64,000 nucleotides of DNA, from assembly GCF_028679125.1 (NCBI RefSeq), contig NZ_JAJRCG010000002.1, forward strand, positions 212,962-276,961, read 5' to 3'. The position numbers were made by a program, and so were the translations under genes. The notes under the pieces are model-generated. The model searched no databases. It was not told where the DNA came from and was given only the letters and a program-made list of their open reading frames with translations. This DNA is from Methanoregula sp. (GTDB lineage Archaea > Halobacteriota > Methanomicrobia > Methanomicrobiales > Methanospirillaceae). Positions 35,900-45,416 of the stretch are shown here, piece by piece (position 1 is the stretch's first letter; the number at the start of each line of letters is the position of its first letter).

Positions 35900-38731
35900 C
35901 TATTTCTCTTCGACAAACCGGTAAGCGCCTTTTGGCACAACCATCTCGAACCGGGCACCTTTCCCGGGTTCGCCGGTCTCGCGTATCGTAATATCGGTAA
36001 TGGACAGGATCTCCCGTGCCAGGAAGAGGCCAAGGCCGGTATTCTTCCCGTACCCCCGTTCGAAGATCTTCAGTTTCTCATCAGACGGGATGCCGATCCC
36101 GTTATCCTCCAGGGAAAGGATGAGTCCTTCGCCGGTTACTTCATACTCCATCGCGATTGCCGATACATGCTGGCCGTGGAGGAAGACATTCTCGACCATG
36201 TTGAAGAAAACTTTTTCCAGGAGCGGGTCGGCATAGATCTCCAGGCCGCCGACCTGAATGTTCCGCGCTACTTTCAGCGAGTCCAGGTGAGAGATGGCAT
36301 AGAGGAACACCTGGTTGACTCCCTGCCAGCGTGAGGGGTTGATCCCCATGTCCTGGTAGTTCCTGGCAAAGTTCAGCGAACTGACGATCTTATGGATGAG
36401 GAATGCCTCTTTCTCGGCGTACGTACGGGATTTTTCATCCATAATCGTGTTGTTTGCCAGCTGCAGGTATGCAGAGAGGGCAAAGATGGTGCTCTGGATA
36501 TCCTGGAATATTACCGTGTTCAGGAGCCCCAGTTTTTTCCGGGCCTGCTCCAGTGCCTTCTCTGCCATCCTGCGTTCGGTGATATCACGGGCAATGGCAA
36601 GGATGCGGGGTTCCATCTCCCCGCGTTCATTGACCGCTTCAATCCTGCGGAGCCGGATATTAACCGGGAACTCCCCGCCATTCTTCCTCCGGCACTCCCA
36701 GTCGAATTCAGCCTGTCCCGTCTCCAGTGCAGATTTCAGGTAAGCGCTCGCCATCTCAAGCGTATATCCCGTGCCACTCGTGACCGTGGGGTTCACGACA
36801 ATCGCCTCTTCCCGGGTCAGGCCAAACGCGGTGAGGACATTCTCGTTCACATCGATGATGTGACCATCCGCCGCGTGGACAAAGATGAGATCCGGCGATC
36901 CCCTGTATACCGCTTCAAGGTGGTTTTTGGCGCTCCGGAGTTCTTCATCGGCCCGTTTCCGTTCGGTAATGTCCTCAAAGATAACACAGATCCGATCCGG
37001 TGTCTCCTGCGGGCGGTACGCGTTGCAGTGGTAGAATCCTTTCGTGGGGTCGTGGTACATCTCGAAGGTTCGTGGTACCCCGGTCAGGGCAACCTCCCGG
37101 AATACGTCCAGCCAGCTCTTCTCCGTTGTCGGCCAGACTTCGAAGACATCCCTGCCCTGCACGTCCTCCAGGTTCACTCCCGCTATATGTGCATAGCTGT
37201 CATTGAAGTACCCGAACCGGAAACTGACATAATTCCCCTGTTCGTCAAACACCGATTCCCAGATGATGAACGCGTTGATCATGCTTTTTAGGATCAGCTG
37301 GAGTTCGGTCGAGACCTTCCGGAGCGATTCCTCCCGGTTGCTGAGTTCCGCGTAATTATCCTGTAGTTCCCGGTTCTTCTTCTCCAGTTCGCGCTCCACA
37401 GCAACCCGCTCGGATATATCGACAAGTGAGGCAATGCTCTGCGTTGTGCCGGGGAACATCGCAACATAGTTGAGGCAGTGTTTTTTTGTCCCGAACCGGT
37501 CAATGAACCGGAACTCGTACTCCTGAGGGGCAGGTTTCTGACTCTCCCGTCGGTCATCATGGTATTTCTTCATGCGTTCAAGATCTTCCGGTACAACAAA
37601 CTCGGTCCAGCGGTGTTTTCCTTCGAGTTCCCCGACTGAAAATCCTGACAGCCGGGCAAAACCCTCGTTTGCCCGGATGATGGTCGTATCTTTCCCGAGA
37701 ATGACGGATCCTGACCCGGTGGTATCGAACACCGTCCGGTAAAATATCTCGGATTCCCTCAGTGCCTGTTCTGTCTTCCGCCGCTCCGAGATGTCACGGC
37801 ACAGGGTGAGTATCCGTACGGCACTCCCGTACTGCACGACCGTGGCATTGATCTCAACGGGGGTTATGGCGCCCAGGGAGTTTATGTAATCGATCTCAAA
37901 ATTCCGGAGGACCCCCTCGCGGATGCATTGCTCCAGAGCCAGGGCATTCTTCTCCCGCTCGTATTCCGCAGTCCATTCCAGGACGCTCCTTCCGATGATC
38001 TCCGCAGGTTCGGTATGTCCCGAGATCTGGACATATTTCTGGTTGGCATCCACGACCCTGCCGTTTGTGTCCCCAATGACAAAACCGGTGTCCGTGGTCT
38101 CAACCAGGGTCCGGTACCGCTCTTCGCTCTCGTGCAGGGCAGTCTCTGCGGTCTTTTGTGCGGTGATGTCCCGGAAGGAGATCTGGACTGCAGGTGCCCC
38201 GTTCCATGTTGCCGGCGATGCAACAATATCCACATCGAAAGCAGTCCCGTCCTCGTGAAGGAAGATCTCGTGGCGGGGAAGCTGGATTGAGGTGAGTGCA
38301 TGGGAAGATCGTTCCGTCACGATCTGCCGGAAATCCGGGTGAGTCACCTGAAGAATGGATCTCCCCAGCAGGCTGCCGGGATCGGCACAACCGATCAGCT
38401 TTGCAGCGGTCCGGTTCGCAAAGACAATCACCTTGTCCTGGTGGATCATAACTCCGTCGAACGTATTCTCGACAAGGTTCCGGTACTTCTCCTCGCTCTC
38501 CCTCAGCTCCTGTTCCTGGCGGCTGAGGGTATCGTAATTCTCCCTCAGTTCCTCTTCACTGGAAGCCAGTTGTTCGTAGGCAGCGTGGAGTTCGTCGTTC
38601 TTCTTCTCCAGTTCGGCAACCATCTCCCGCAGTTCGGGATAGTAACTCTTGCGGAGCGAGGACTCTCCAAGACCGATGATCTTGTTCCGCTGCTCCTGCC
38701 AGTCCGGCATGTCATCAGAGTGCTTCTTCAT
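35900..38731 (-). CDS. PAS5 kinase-like protein lacking the phosphoacceptor His
   Basis: 943 residues from ATG 38731 (ATG 38710 is the alternative, leaving the N-terminal QEQRNKIIGLGESSLRKS signature intact). N-terminal coiled coil to ~85, five PAS domains (~90, ~215, ~335, ~470, ~610), then the dimerisation domain and HATPase (DNGIGIP, GKNTGLGLFLARE). The acceptor site reads VIFQDIQS where intact kinases of this window read ITRHDILN, so Gln743 replaces His. The HATPase looks complete. No membrane helix. The start overlaps the end of the iron alcohol dehydrogenase by 17 bases, so the pair is coupled; the kinase-like protein could sense the enzyme's metabolites. No autophosphorylation expected. 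Confidence 0.88.
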   Translation of the reverse strand: MKKHSDDMPDWQEQRNKIIGLGESSLRKSYYPELREMVAELEKKNDELHAAYEQLASSEEELRENYDTLSRQEQELRESEEKYRNLVENTFDGVMIHQDKVIVFANRTAAKLIGCADPGSLLGRSILQVTHPDFRQIVTERSSHALTSIQLPRHEIFLHEDGTAFDVDIVASPATWNGAPAVQISFRDITAQKTAETALHESEERYRTLVETTDTGFVIGDTNGRVVDANQKYVQISGHTEPAEIIGRSVLEWTAEYEREKNALALEQCIREGVLRNFEIDYINSLGAITPVEINATVVQYGSAVRILTLCRDISERRKTEQALRESEIFYRTVFDTTGSGSVILGKDTTIIRANEGFARLSGFSVGELEGKHRWTEFVVPEDLERMKKYHDDRRESQKPAPQEYEFRFIDRFGTKKHCLNYVAMFPGTTQSIASLVDISERVAVERELEKKNRELQDNYAELSNREESLRKVSTELQLILKSMINAFIIWESVFDEQGNYVSFRFGYFNDSYAHIAGVNLEDVQGRDVFEVWPTTEKSWLDVFREVALTGVPRTFEMYHDPTKGFYHCNAYRPQETPDRICVIFEDITERKRADEELRSAKNHLEAVYRGSPDLIFVHAADGHIIDVNENVLTAFGLTREEAIVVNPTVTSGTGYTLEMASAYLKSALETGQAEFDWECRRKNGGEFPVNIRLRRIEAVNERGEMEPRILAIARDITERRMAEKALEQARKKLGLLNTVIFQDIQSTIFALSAYLQLANNTIMDEKSRTYAEKEAFLIHKIVSSLNFARNYQDMGINPSRWQGVNQVFLYAISHLDSLKVARNIQVGGLEIYADPLLEKVFFNMVENVFLHGQHVSAIAMEYEVTGEGLILSLEDNGIGIPSDEKLKIFERGYGKNTGLGLFLAREILSITDITIRETGEPGKGARFEMVVPKGAYRFVEEK

Positions 38732-39878
38732 AGATCCGTTCGATGTCTTTCTGGCTTGGCTGTCGCGGGTTGGTTGCCATACAGGGATCGCGCAGGGCAT
38801 TCTGTGCAAGGGTCGGGATATCCTCCCGGGTTACTCCCAGGTTCCCGAGCGAATCCGTTATGCCCAGGGTTTCCCGCAGGGTCCTGATGCCGTCAATGAT
38901 CTTTTCCTTTTTCTCCGTATGGCCAAGAGCGGAGAGGTCAGTTCCCAGGGCCTGCCCGATTGCCTCGTACCGGCCCGGGCATGCCGGGAAATTAAAGGCC
39001 ATGACATGTTCGAGCAGCAGGGCGTTGCATTCCCCGTGCGGAAGATCCGAGAACCCGCCAAGGCTGTGCGCCATGGCATGGACGGCTCCGAGGCTGGCAT
39101 TGGAGAAGGCAAGACCGGCACAGAGGCTGCCGAGCATGGTCTGGTACCGGAGCTCAATGTTTTTGGGTGTCCGGTATGCCGAAAGAAGACTCGACTGTAT
39201 CAGCCGGATGGATTCGATGGCGTGGATATCCGTTACCGGGGAACTGGCATTGGAGACATATGCTTCCACGCTGTGCGTGAGGGCATCCATGCCGGTATGG
39301 GCGGTCAGTTCCGGTGTGAGGGTGGTGAGGGGCAGGGGATCGATCAGGGCAATGTCCGGCACGATCTTCTTACTGATGATGGTGATTTTCACGTTCCGAT
39401 CCGTGTTGTTGATGATGGCGAACTGCGAGACCTCGGCGCCCGTTCCCGCGGTGGTCGGGATACAGATAAGGGGAGGGGAGGGGACGGTAATCCTGTCTAC
39501 GCCTTCGTAATCAGAGATATGTTTCCCGTTTGAGGAGACGATCCCGATCCCCTTGGCGCAGTCAATTGCACTGCCCCCGCCAATGGCAACGATCGCATCG
39601 CAGGCCGCCTCTGCGTAGATGTTTGCCCCCTCCATGACTTCTGTATCCCGCGGGTTTGGCGTGACCGAAGAAAAGATCGTGGATGCTATCCCCGCGTCGC
39701 CAAGGCTGCCGGTTACGTCACTGAACCAGCTGTTCCGGGCGATATTGGGGTCGGTTACTACAAGGACATGCTGTGAGCTGAAATTTTTCGCATACCTGCC
39801 GGCAAGGAGGCGTGCATCGGCGCCGATGATAAATTCCGGTGCAACGAATTTCCGCAGCTCAAGATTGTCCCTGTTCAT
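38715..39878 (-). CDS. Iron-containing alcohol dehydrogenase
   Basis: 387 residues, the usual length for the Fe-ADH family. The NAD(P)-binding GGGSAIDCAKG (~99-109), the PTTAGTGAEVS motif (~141-151) and the metal ligands (D in IALIDP, H in GMDALTHSVEAY, H in GAVHAMAHSLGG, H in LPHGECNA) are all visible, so it should be active. It may oxidise or reduce small alcohols or aldehydes; the substrate cannot be told. Alone with the PAS5 kinase-like gene, whose start lies in its last codons. A palindrome GTCTATAGAC sits between a TATA-like box and the start. Confidence 0.92.
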   Translation of the reverse strand: MNRDNLELRKFVAPEFIIGADARLLAGRYAKNFSSQHVLVVTDPNIARNSWFSDVTGSLGDAGIASTIFSSVTPNPRDTEVMEGANIYAEAACDAIVAIGGGSAIDCAKGIGIVSSNGKHISDYEGVDRITVPSPPLICIPTTAGTGAEVSQFAIINNTDRNVKITIISKKIVPDIALIDPLPLTTLTPELTAHTGMDALTHSVEAYVSNASSPVTDIHAIESIRLIQSSLLSAYRTPKNIELRYQTMLGSLCAGLAFSNASLGAVHAMAHSLGGFSDLPHGECNALLLEHVMAFNFPACPGRYEAIGQALGTDLSALGHTEKKEKIIDGIRTLRETLGITDSLGNLGVTREDIPTLAQNALRDPCMATNPRQPSQKDIERIYEEAL

Positions 39879-39902
39879 ACACTATTCCCGCACTACAAGT
39901 AA

Positions 39903-39931
39903 GTCTATAGACGGTATGATCATATTTTAAG
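39903..39931 (-). promoter_or_regulatory. Promoter and palindrome upstream of the alcohol dehydrogenase
   Basis: On the minus strand CTTAAAATATG (39921-39931) is a TATA-like box ~45-55 bases before ATG 39878, and the perfect 10-base palindrome GTCTATAGAC (39903-39912) lies between it and the gene, at about the expected transcript start. It could be an operator. Inference only. Confidence 0.3.
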
Positions 39932-40237
39932 ATTTGGAATGATCCCCTAACGGCGGTGAAGCGTTTCTCTGTCGTGAAACGATACTAACATGGGGCACCC
40001 GCGAATGGTCCGGTAACCGGAAACGGAGGATCGCCCCGGAAAACAGGTTTGTCCATGCAGGTTTTCCCGGGCTTTGATTCCTTCACCAGGATCCCCGGTC
40101 ATAATACCCTTAATCACCTTTTGCACAATAATACTGTAGGAGCAATATTATCGGGAAATACATCATACACAGAGTATTCCACCCGGGGCACTCCACAATT
40201 TCGGGTCGAGTCCGGATAATCAGGTGTGTGTGGGTAC
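39932..40237. other. Divergent intergenic region
   Basis: About 300 bases between the alcohol dehydrogenase and the receiver protein. AT-rich blocks at ~40100-40160 probably hold the promoter of the plus-strand receiver gene. No gene seen. Confidence 0.35.
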
Positions 40238-41515
40238 GTGACAGCAACAATTCTTATCGTTGATGACAGTACGTTCATTGTCGAAGGGCTTACTGCTCTC
40301 TTCAGGAAGAGCTACCGCGTTCTCCCGTGCTCCGGCGGCGATGAGTGTATTTCTCTCCTCAGGACCGAGAAACCCGATGTCATCGTCCTCGACATCCTGA
40401 TGGAGCCCATGGACGGCTGGGAGACCCTTGCACGGATCAAGGAGAATCCTGCAACACAGTATATCCCCGTCATCATGTTCTCAGCGAAAAAGATCAGTCC
40501 CGAAGAGGCCGAGGCCCACCGGGACTGGATCGATGATTTTCTCATAAAACCTGTCAATCCCCGCGAACTGCTCGCTGCTATTGAGAAGATCCTCAGACAC
40601 GAGCTGCAGAATAAATCCGTTCTTTACCACTGGTCAAAGGCCGGGGTCCCCCGTGAGAAGATCGATGAATACCTGATGTTGTCATCGAATCTTGAGGTTG
40701 ATGTGAGCCTGCTGGCGCTTATGAAAAAGCAGGTGGATCACTTCGTTGTTCCGCCAGCACGGTATGAGGACCTGACCTCATCTGTTGCACTACTCGGCGG
40801 CCGGGTGGATGCCGGGCGTGCTGCGATCGATGCATTCTTCCGCGAGACCGGGCTCGTCCTTCCTCCGGAGACGATGGTTCCCGAAACCGGTGAACCTGCA
40901 CCTGGAGACCCTGCCTTGCATGATGTACCGGATTCTGTTGCGGTACCCGCAGGGACGCCTGAAGTGATAAAGTCGGTTTCCCCCCTCCCGGTAACACCCC
41001 CCGCATCTCAAAGCACGGGAACTGCGGATGATATTCCAACGCCCCTTCCGAACCAACCGTGTGCCGGTTCCGATGCTCCGGATCGGAAAGCGGAAGAACC
41101 GGTGGATCAACCAGACGTGCGTACGGGTGACCTGCCAAGAGCCGTTGATGCACCGGCATGCTCTGGCGGTATACCTGACGCCAGTACGATTGTCCCCCCG
41201 GCCATGGTTCAGGAATCACTTGAGCTGCCGCCCGATGAACATGGCAGTATGGGTTGTATCTCTATTCCCTCCTATGCAGGTCCCATGACCCTGCAAAACT
41301 CTTCCGGGCTCGATCACCTCTTTGAACCGGAGTCCGTCCCGGAAACACCCGTTGCGGTAAATCCGGTTCATCGCTCTCATCAACCGGCAGCTCATTCCGG
41401 ATCCCTGGATCCTGTCTGTGAAAATGCACCTGTGCAGGCAGCCCCCCGTACCGGAGGTTTTTTCTCACGGATTATTACCGTTATTATGTCCCTTTTCGGC
41501 CGGGTAAGCAAATAA
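40238..41515 (+). CDS. Response regulator with long disordered tail and C-terminal amphipathic helix
   Basis: 425 residues from GTG 40238, with AGGTG 11 bases upstream; GTG 40226 would add four. Receiver ~1-125: acid pocket D9/D10, phosphoacceptor D52 in VLDILMEPMDG, K in LIKPVNP. A helical region follows (~125-190). About 200 residues of Pro/Ala/Val/Thr-rich, low-complexity sequence separate it from a short C-terminal hydrophobic-basic helix (FFSRIITVIMSLFGRVSK, last 18 residues), which may attach to the membrane or a partner. No known output domain. Divergent from the alcohol dehydrogenase, and alone, so it may be fed by several of the kinases. Confidence 0.85.
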   Translation: MTATILIVDDSTFIVEGLTALFRKSYRVLPCSGGDECISLLRTEKPDVIVLDILMEPMDGWETLARIKENPATQYIPVIMFSAKKISPEEAEAHRDWIDDFLIKPVNPRELLAAIEKILRHELQNKSVLYHWSKAGVPREKIDEYLMLSSNLEVDVSLLALMKKQVDHFVVPPARYEDLTSSVALLGGRVDAGRAAIDAFFRETGLVLPPETMVPETGEPAPGDPALHDVPDSVAVPAGTPEVIKSVSPLPVTPPASQSTGTADDIPTPLPNQPCAGSDAPDRKAEEPVDQPDVRTGDLPRAVDAPACSGGIPDASTIVPPAMVQESLELPPDEHGSMGCISIPSYAGPMTLQNSSGLDHLFEPESVPETPVAVNPVHRSHQPAAHSGSLDPVCENAPVQAAPRTGGFFSRIITVIMSLFGRVSK

Positions 41516-41603
41516 TCCGGCGCCGTCTGCCCGGGACCTGACCGGTATGACGGGTGGAACATCCCGGGATTTTTTTCCCCTGTCATTGCCGAAGGGGTAT
41601 TGT

Positions 41604-42449
41604 TCAGGACTGATGGGAACCGGGTGATGATTCCCGGGCCGGCTGGGTGAGGTAGCGGAGGACGCGATCCATGATCACGGGGTTCCGGGGCAGGTTGATG
41701 TGGCAGTACTGTCCCGGCAACGGGAACCCTTCCCCCTGTTCTTCAGCCCTGATGCGGTCAAGGGTGATTCCGGGAAGGGCTGATTCCCCGTGCGGCACGA
41801 GCCCGTCGCCATCGAATGTTGTCCGGTACTTCCCGTCCGTTGTCTGCTCCCAGGTCCGGCCCCCGAAACGGGGGAAGAAATCCGGGATCTCGCCGGGATT
41901 TCCGGTGACAATGATGCGATAGGTGATATCCGGCCGGATACCTGCGGTGCGGAGATCGTGCATGACCTGGCTCTTTGGCCGCACGTCCTGCACGATCCGG
42001 TCGTTTGCGGGATCAAATCCCTGCGGGACAAAGACGCCGGTCAACCGGTTGATGATCTCTTCGCCACGGACCGGATCGCAGAAGAGATCCGCCATCGCCG
42101 ACCCGTTGTTGGGCGGGCCAAGCCCGATGAGCTGCCGCACTTTTTCCCGGCGGGATTCCTTGTCCATGACCTCAAGATAGTAGCGTGCAACGCAGGTGCC
42201 GATCGAATGGCAGACAATGTCAACGGTGCCGGAATATCCTTCCCGGTCCCGCATGGTAGCGATATACTCCCCGAATGCTTCGGCAATGGCAGGGATTGAC
42301 TCCGCGGCCATGCCGGTATGATCGAATTTCCAGACCGGTATCGATGCGTTCTCCAGCAGGGGAGTGAGTTTGTTCCAGATACCGGGATGGCTGTGCCACC
42401 CGTGCACGAGAACTGCCGGGATCCTGTCGTTGGTAGTGTTTTCTGTCAT
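41604..42449 (-). CDS. Alpha/beta hydrolase, lipase-like
   Basis: 281 residues. The N-terminal VLVHGWHSHPGIW is the oxyanion-hole strand, and CHSIGT (residues ~94-99) is the nucleophile elbow (GHSxG with Cys replacing Gly), followed by VARYYLEVM, as in triacylglycerol lipases and PGAP1-like hydrolases. The late GQYCHINLP probably gives the catalytic His. No signal peptide, so it is cytosolic. The substrate is unknown; esters are likely. It ends convergently with the receiver gene (88 bases) and diverges from RuBisCO by 153 bases. Confidence 0.85.
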   Translation of the reverse strand: MTENTTNDRIPAVLVHGWHSHPGIWNKLTPLLENASIPVWKFDHTGMAAESIPAIAEAFGEYIATMRDREGYSGTVDIVCHSIGTCVARYYLEVMDKESRREKVRQLIGLGPPNNGSAMADLFCDPVRGEEIINRLTGVFVPQGFDPANDRIVQDVRPKSQVMHDLRTAGIRPDITYRIIVTGNPGEIPDFFPRFGGRTWEQTTDGKYRTTFDGDGLVPHGESALPGITLDRIRAEEQGEGFPLPGQYCHINLPRNPVIMDRVLRYLTQPARESSPGSHQS

Positions 42450-42602
42450 GATCCGTACGTGACTGACGGCCGCGCATCGTCACGGCATACCCGGTGTTCT
42501 CCGTGCGTTCTGCTGTACAGGGCACGGGAATGATGCCGTTCGCGGGTACCTATTGTACACCTTTTTTACCCAAGATAACATTTACTCATTACAGGAACAG
42601 CT

Positions 42603-43895
42603 ATGGCAATTGACTGGTACAAAGAATTTGTCGACCTGAAGTACGAGCCGGCAAAGGACGAACTCATCTGTCTTTATTATTTCGAACCCGCCGCCGGCGT
42701 CAGCGGGAAGGAAGCCGCAGGACGGATCGCGTCCGAGAGTTCTACGGGTACCTGGACAACCCTGCACACGATGCCCCCGCGGATGAAGGCACTCCAGGCA
42801 ACCGCGTTCGATATCGAAGGCAACGTGGTGAAGATCGCGTATCCGCTCGATCTCTGGGAGGAAGGCAATGCCGTCCAGCTGATGAGCGGGATCGCCGGTA
42901 ATATTTTCGGTATGAAAGCCGTGAAGAACCTGCGGCTGATCGATGCAACCCTGCCTCAGGCATACCTGAAACACTTCAAAGGCCCGCACTTTGGCAACGA
43001 GGGGATCCGGAAGATGATGAATGTCCGGGGCCGGCCGCTGACCGGTGCCGTGCCCAAGCCCAAGATAGGGTTCTCGGCAAAGGAGCATGCGGAGGTCGGG
43101 TACGAGACCTGGATGGGCGGCTTTGATTTCGTCAAGGACGACGAGAACCTGACCTCTGTCTCGTTCAACCGGTTCGAGGACCGGGTGAAGTACATGACTA
43201 AGTTCCGCGACAAGGCGGAGCAGGAGACCGGCGAGAAGAAGTCCGCGTTCCTGAACATCACGGCCGATGTCGAGACCATGAAGAAGCGGGCCGACATCCT
43301 GGCGGCAAACAACTGGACCTACGCAATGATCGATGTGGTTGTCGCGGGAACTGCAAGCGTCATGACCATGCGGGACTACTGTTCGGATCTCGGCCTCGCT
43401 ATCCACGCTCACCGGGCCATGCACGCGGCGTTCGACCGGAACAAGAAGCACGGCGTGAGCATGCAGTTCCTCGCCAAACTGATGCGTCTTGTCGGCGTCT
43501 CGCAGATCCATACCGGTACTGCGGTCGGGAAGCTGACCGGTTCCCGGCGGGAATCCATTGCGCTGGCGAACCTGCTGCGCGAAAAGACGACTGCACCGCT
43601 CGAGGGCATGCTGCTGGAGCAGGACTGGGGGAAGATCAAGACCGCCTTCCCGGTTTCGTCCGGTGGCCTGCACCCCGGCCTTGTGCCGGACGTGATGGAC
43701 ATCTATGGCACCGAGATGATCCTGCTCGTATCGGGGGGTATCCACGGCCACCCGAAGGGCACCCGCGCCGGCGCTCAGGCAACCATGCAGGCCCTCGAGG
43801 CATGGCAGGAAGGCGTCACGCTTGAAGAGAAGGCGAAGACGGCGGTGGCGCTGAAGGAAGCGCTCGGGAAGTGGGGGCACTATAAGCCGGTGTGA
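42603..43895 (+). CDS. rbcL: Ribulose-bisphosphate carboxylase, form III large chain
   Basis: 430 residues, short compared with form I/II and typical of archaeal form III. All active-site parts are present: KPK at 152-154, the carbamylated K178 with metal ligands D180 and E181 in GGFDFVKDDE, HAHRAMH, loop-6 Lys in HTGTAVGKLTG, SSGGLHPG and SGGIHGHPKG. In methanogens this enzyme carboxylates RuBP made from phosphoribosyl pyrophosphate/AMP breakdown, or acts in the reductive hexulose-phosphate pathway with a phosphoribulokinase; neither PRK nor AMP phosphorylase lies in this window. Start ATG 42603 follows AGGAAC. A T-rich tract follows the stop. High GC and strongly biased codons suggest good expression. 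Confidence 0.97.
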   Translation: MAIDWYKEFVDLKYEPAKDELICLYYFEPAAGVSGKEAAGRIASESSTGTWTTLHTMPPRMKALQATAFDIEGNVVKIAYPLDLWEEGNAVQLMSGIAGNIFGMKAVKNLRLIDATLPQAYLKHFKGPHFGNEGIRKMMNVRGRPLTGAVPKPKIGFSAKEHAEVGYETWMGGFDFVKDDENLTSVSFNRFEDRVKYMTKFRDKAEQETGEKKSAFLNITADVETMKKRADILAANNWTYAMIDVVVAGTASVMTMRDYCSDLGLAIHAHRAMHAAFDRNKKHGVSMQFLAKLMRLVGVSQIHTGTAVGKLTGSRRESIALANLLREKTTAPLEGMLLEQDWGKIKTAFPVSSGGLHPGLVPDVMDIYGTEMILLVSGGIHGHPKGTRAGAQATMQALEAWQEGVTLEEKAKTAVALKEALGKWGHYKPV

Positions 43896-43908
43896 GGGTT
43901 ACAGGGCG

Positions 43909-43931
43909 TTACTTTCTTTTCTCTTTTTTCA
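43909..43931 (+). terminator. T/C-rich terminator after RuBisCO
   Basis: The stop at 43893-43895 is followed by ACTTTCTTTTCTCTTTTTTC, a pyrimidine stretch with a run of six T, suited to archaeal intrinsic termination. Confidence 0.5.
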
Positions 43932-45416
43932 GCCACACTTTTTGAGCGGAACCGGCTCGTAAATCCATCATGATTCACTCCTCCCTTTCGGCAGGGAGTT
44001 GGTGCGACGCATCATCGGGTTGTGCTGGGGCAGGTTCCTGTACGGTTGTGCCGGTCCCCCGCCGTGTCTCGGAGTGGCCCTGATGCGGGCGTTGCCTGTT
44101 TATGGGGGTATGGGTGCATTTGCCCCCATCGTGTTTTATGCGATAAAAAGATTCAATCGATTGTGTATATCGTGCACATGAGAACCAAATCAGATCCGTT
44201 TACCATTTCACGACCAGACCCTGCATAAAAAATTTTGAACAGGGTCTGGTTGATCCGCTCAGTCAGATCATACAGGGTCCGTGGGGGTGCCCGGAAAATT
44301 TCAAGCAAGGTCCGGCAAAAAAATTTCATGCAGGGTCTGCTGAAAATTTTTCAATCAAGGTCTGCTCAAAGAATTTTGAGCAGGGTCTGGTTGTTTTTAA
44401 AAAAATTCTTCGGCGGAGACAATTATTTCATTTTTTGTTCAGGCAGATCTGTTTATCTTTTTGTAGCCAGGGTCTGCTAAAAATTTTTCATGCAAAGTCC
44501 GGTTGAAAAATTTCATGCAGGGTCCGGTTGATCGGCTCGCGGGTTTTGAGCAGGGTTTGGATGTTGCCTGAAAATTTTCACGCAGGGTCCGCTAAAAAAA
44601 TTTTTGTGTGAGTCCTGAGTGCCGCCAGGAAAATTTCATGCAAGGCCCGTTAACATTTGAGGGAACTGGCGCCGGACCGTCCATCCCAACGCCCTGTCAT
44701 TCACCGGATATCCACTCCGGGATCGGTATCATCCCCTCATGCCAGACCCTGACCTGAAACCCCGAAAAACCCGTAAAATGCCCGGTTTTCCAATCCGGGC
44801 CTGTATCCAAAAAGCCCGAAATGGGTCCGGATGCCATCAGGGCACAATTTGGGTCTTGAATCAAAGATAAAGGTAATTTTGGCGTTTTTAAGATCTGGGC
44901 GAGTTTTCGCATAAATTTTTTCGCTGGGTAAAAGGGTGGGGGGTCGGAAAAAAAGTCCAGCCAAACGCTGCTATGAGGCTCCGGGGGGCATTATATGCAC
45001 CTCAGATTTTACCCGGTTTGGCAATCGGGGGATGTATTATAGGTATTTTCACGTCGGAGAACAGGTTTTACGACGGTGCCACCGGATACGTGAATAATGG
45101 AGGGTACTGGGGAGAAGCGGAAGGATTCATCCGGGTGTCATACACGTTTTTCTGGATTTTTTGCAGGTCGATTCGATCGGACCCGGTTATCGCACATTTT
45201 TTTGCGGTCTTTTTTAAATTTTTTTACATTCCCGAAAAATATTCCTCAGTCGCGGAAGATCAGGTCCGTGCCCCGGCACCTGCGGAGACGGCCGTGCAGC
45301 AGATCTCTTGATGTTCCTGCTGCGGGTTCTTCTCTTCCCGCCATACTTTTCCATCCGGCCTGTGCTCTCCCGCAATGCTGATTATCTAAGAATCTTATAT
45401 TCTAAGTTGAGAGCAT
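43932..45416. other. Long gene-free region
   Basis: Nearly 1.5 kb without a supported gene, holding the direct-repeat field (44205-44655). The part from 44680 to 45400 has AT-rich and G-rich patches and short frames without ribosome binding sites or recognisable domains. At 45047-45061 the sequence TTTCACGTCGGAGAA occurs, repeated at 51551-51565 in the other gene-free region. Confidence 0.5.
44205..44655. repeat. Field of about 13 degenerate direct repeats
   Basis: The unit is roughly AAATTTY(A/G)WGCAGGGTCYGST, where an AT-rich AAATTTT half is followed by CAGGGTC(C/T)G. I count about thirteen copies: near 44237, 44268, 44300, 44324, 44346, 44372, 44466, 44486, 44510, 44546, 44576, 44600 and 44635. 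Spacing is uneven, ~22-35 bases, with one larger gap at 44400-44460. One inverted copy lies at 44211-44228. It is not a CRISPR array, as there are no constant-length unique spacers, and not a tandem array of exact units. Possible roles are protein-binding sites (for example for replication or partition) or relics of repeats. Related short copies such as CCAGACCCTGACC lie at ~44740. Confidence 0.8.

Noticed and set aside
42582..43880. Long open frame of 432 codons on the minus strand opposite RuBisCO
   Set aside because: RuBisCO on the plus strand is certain. The antisense frame is a by-product of its GC-rich codon use and its translation has no recognisable domain.
44205..44655. CRISPR array
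   Set aside because: Repeats are degenerate, spacing is uneven (22-35 bases), there are no unique constant-length spacers and no cas genes.
44697..44964. Minus-strand frames of 71-75 codons
   Set aside because: Two overlapping frames, no ribosome binding site, composition like non-coding DNA.
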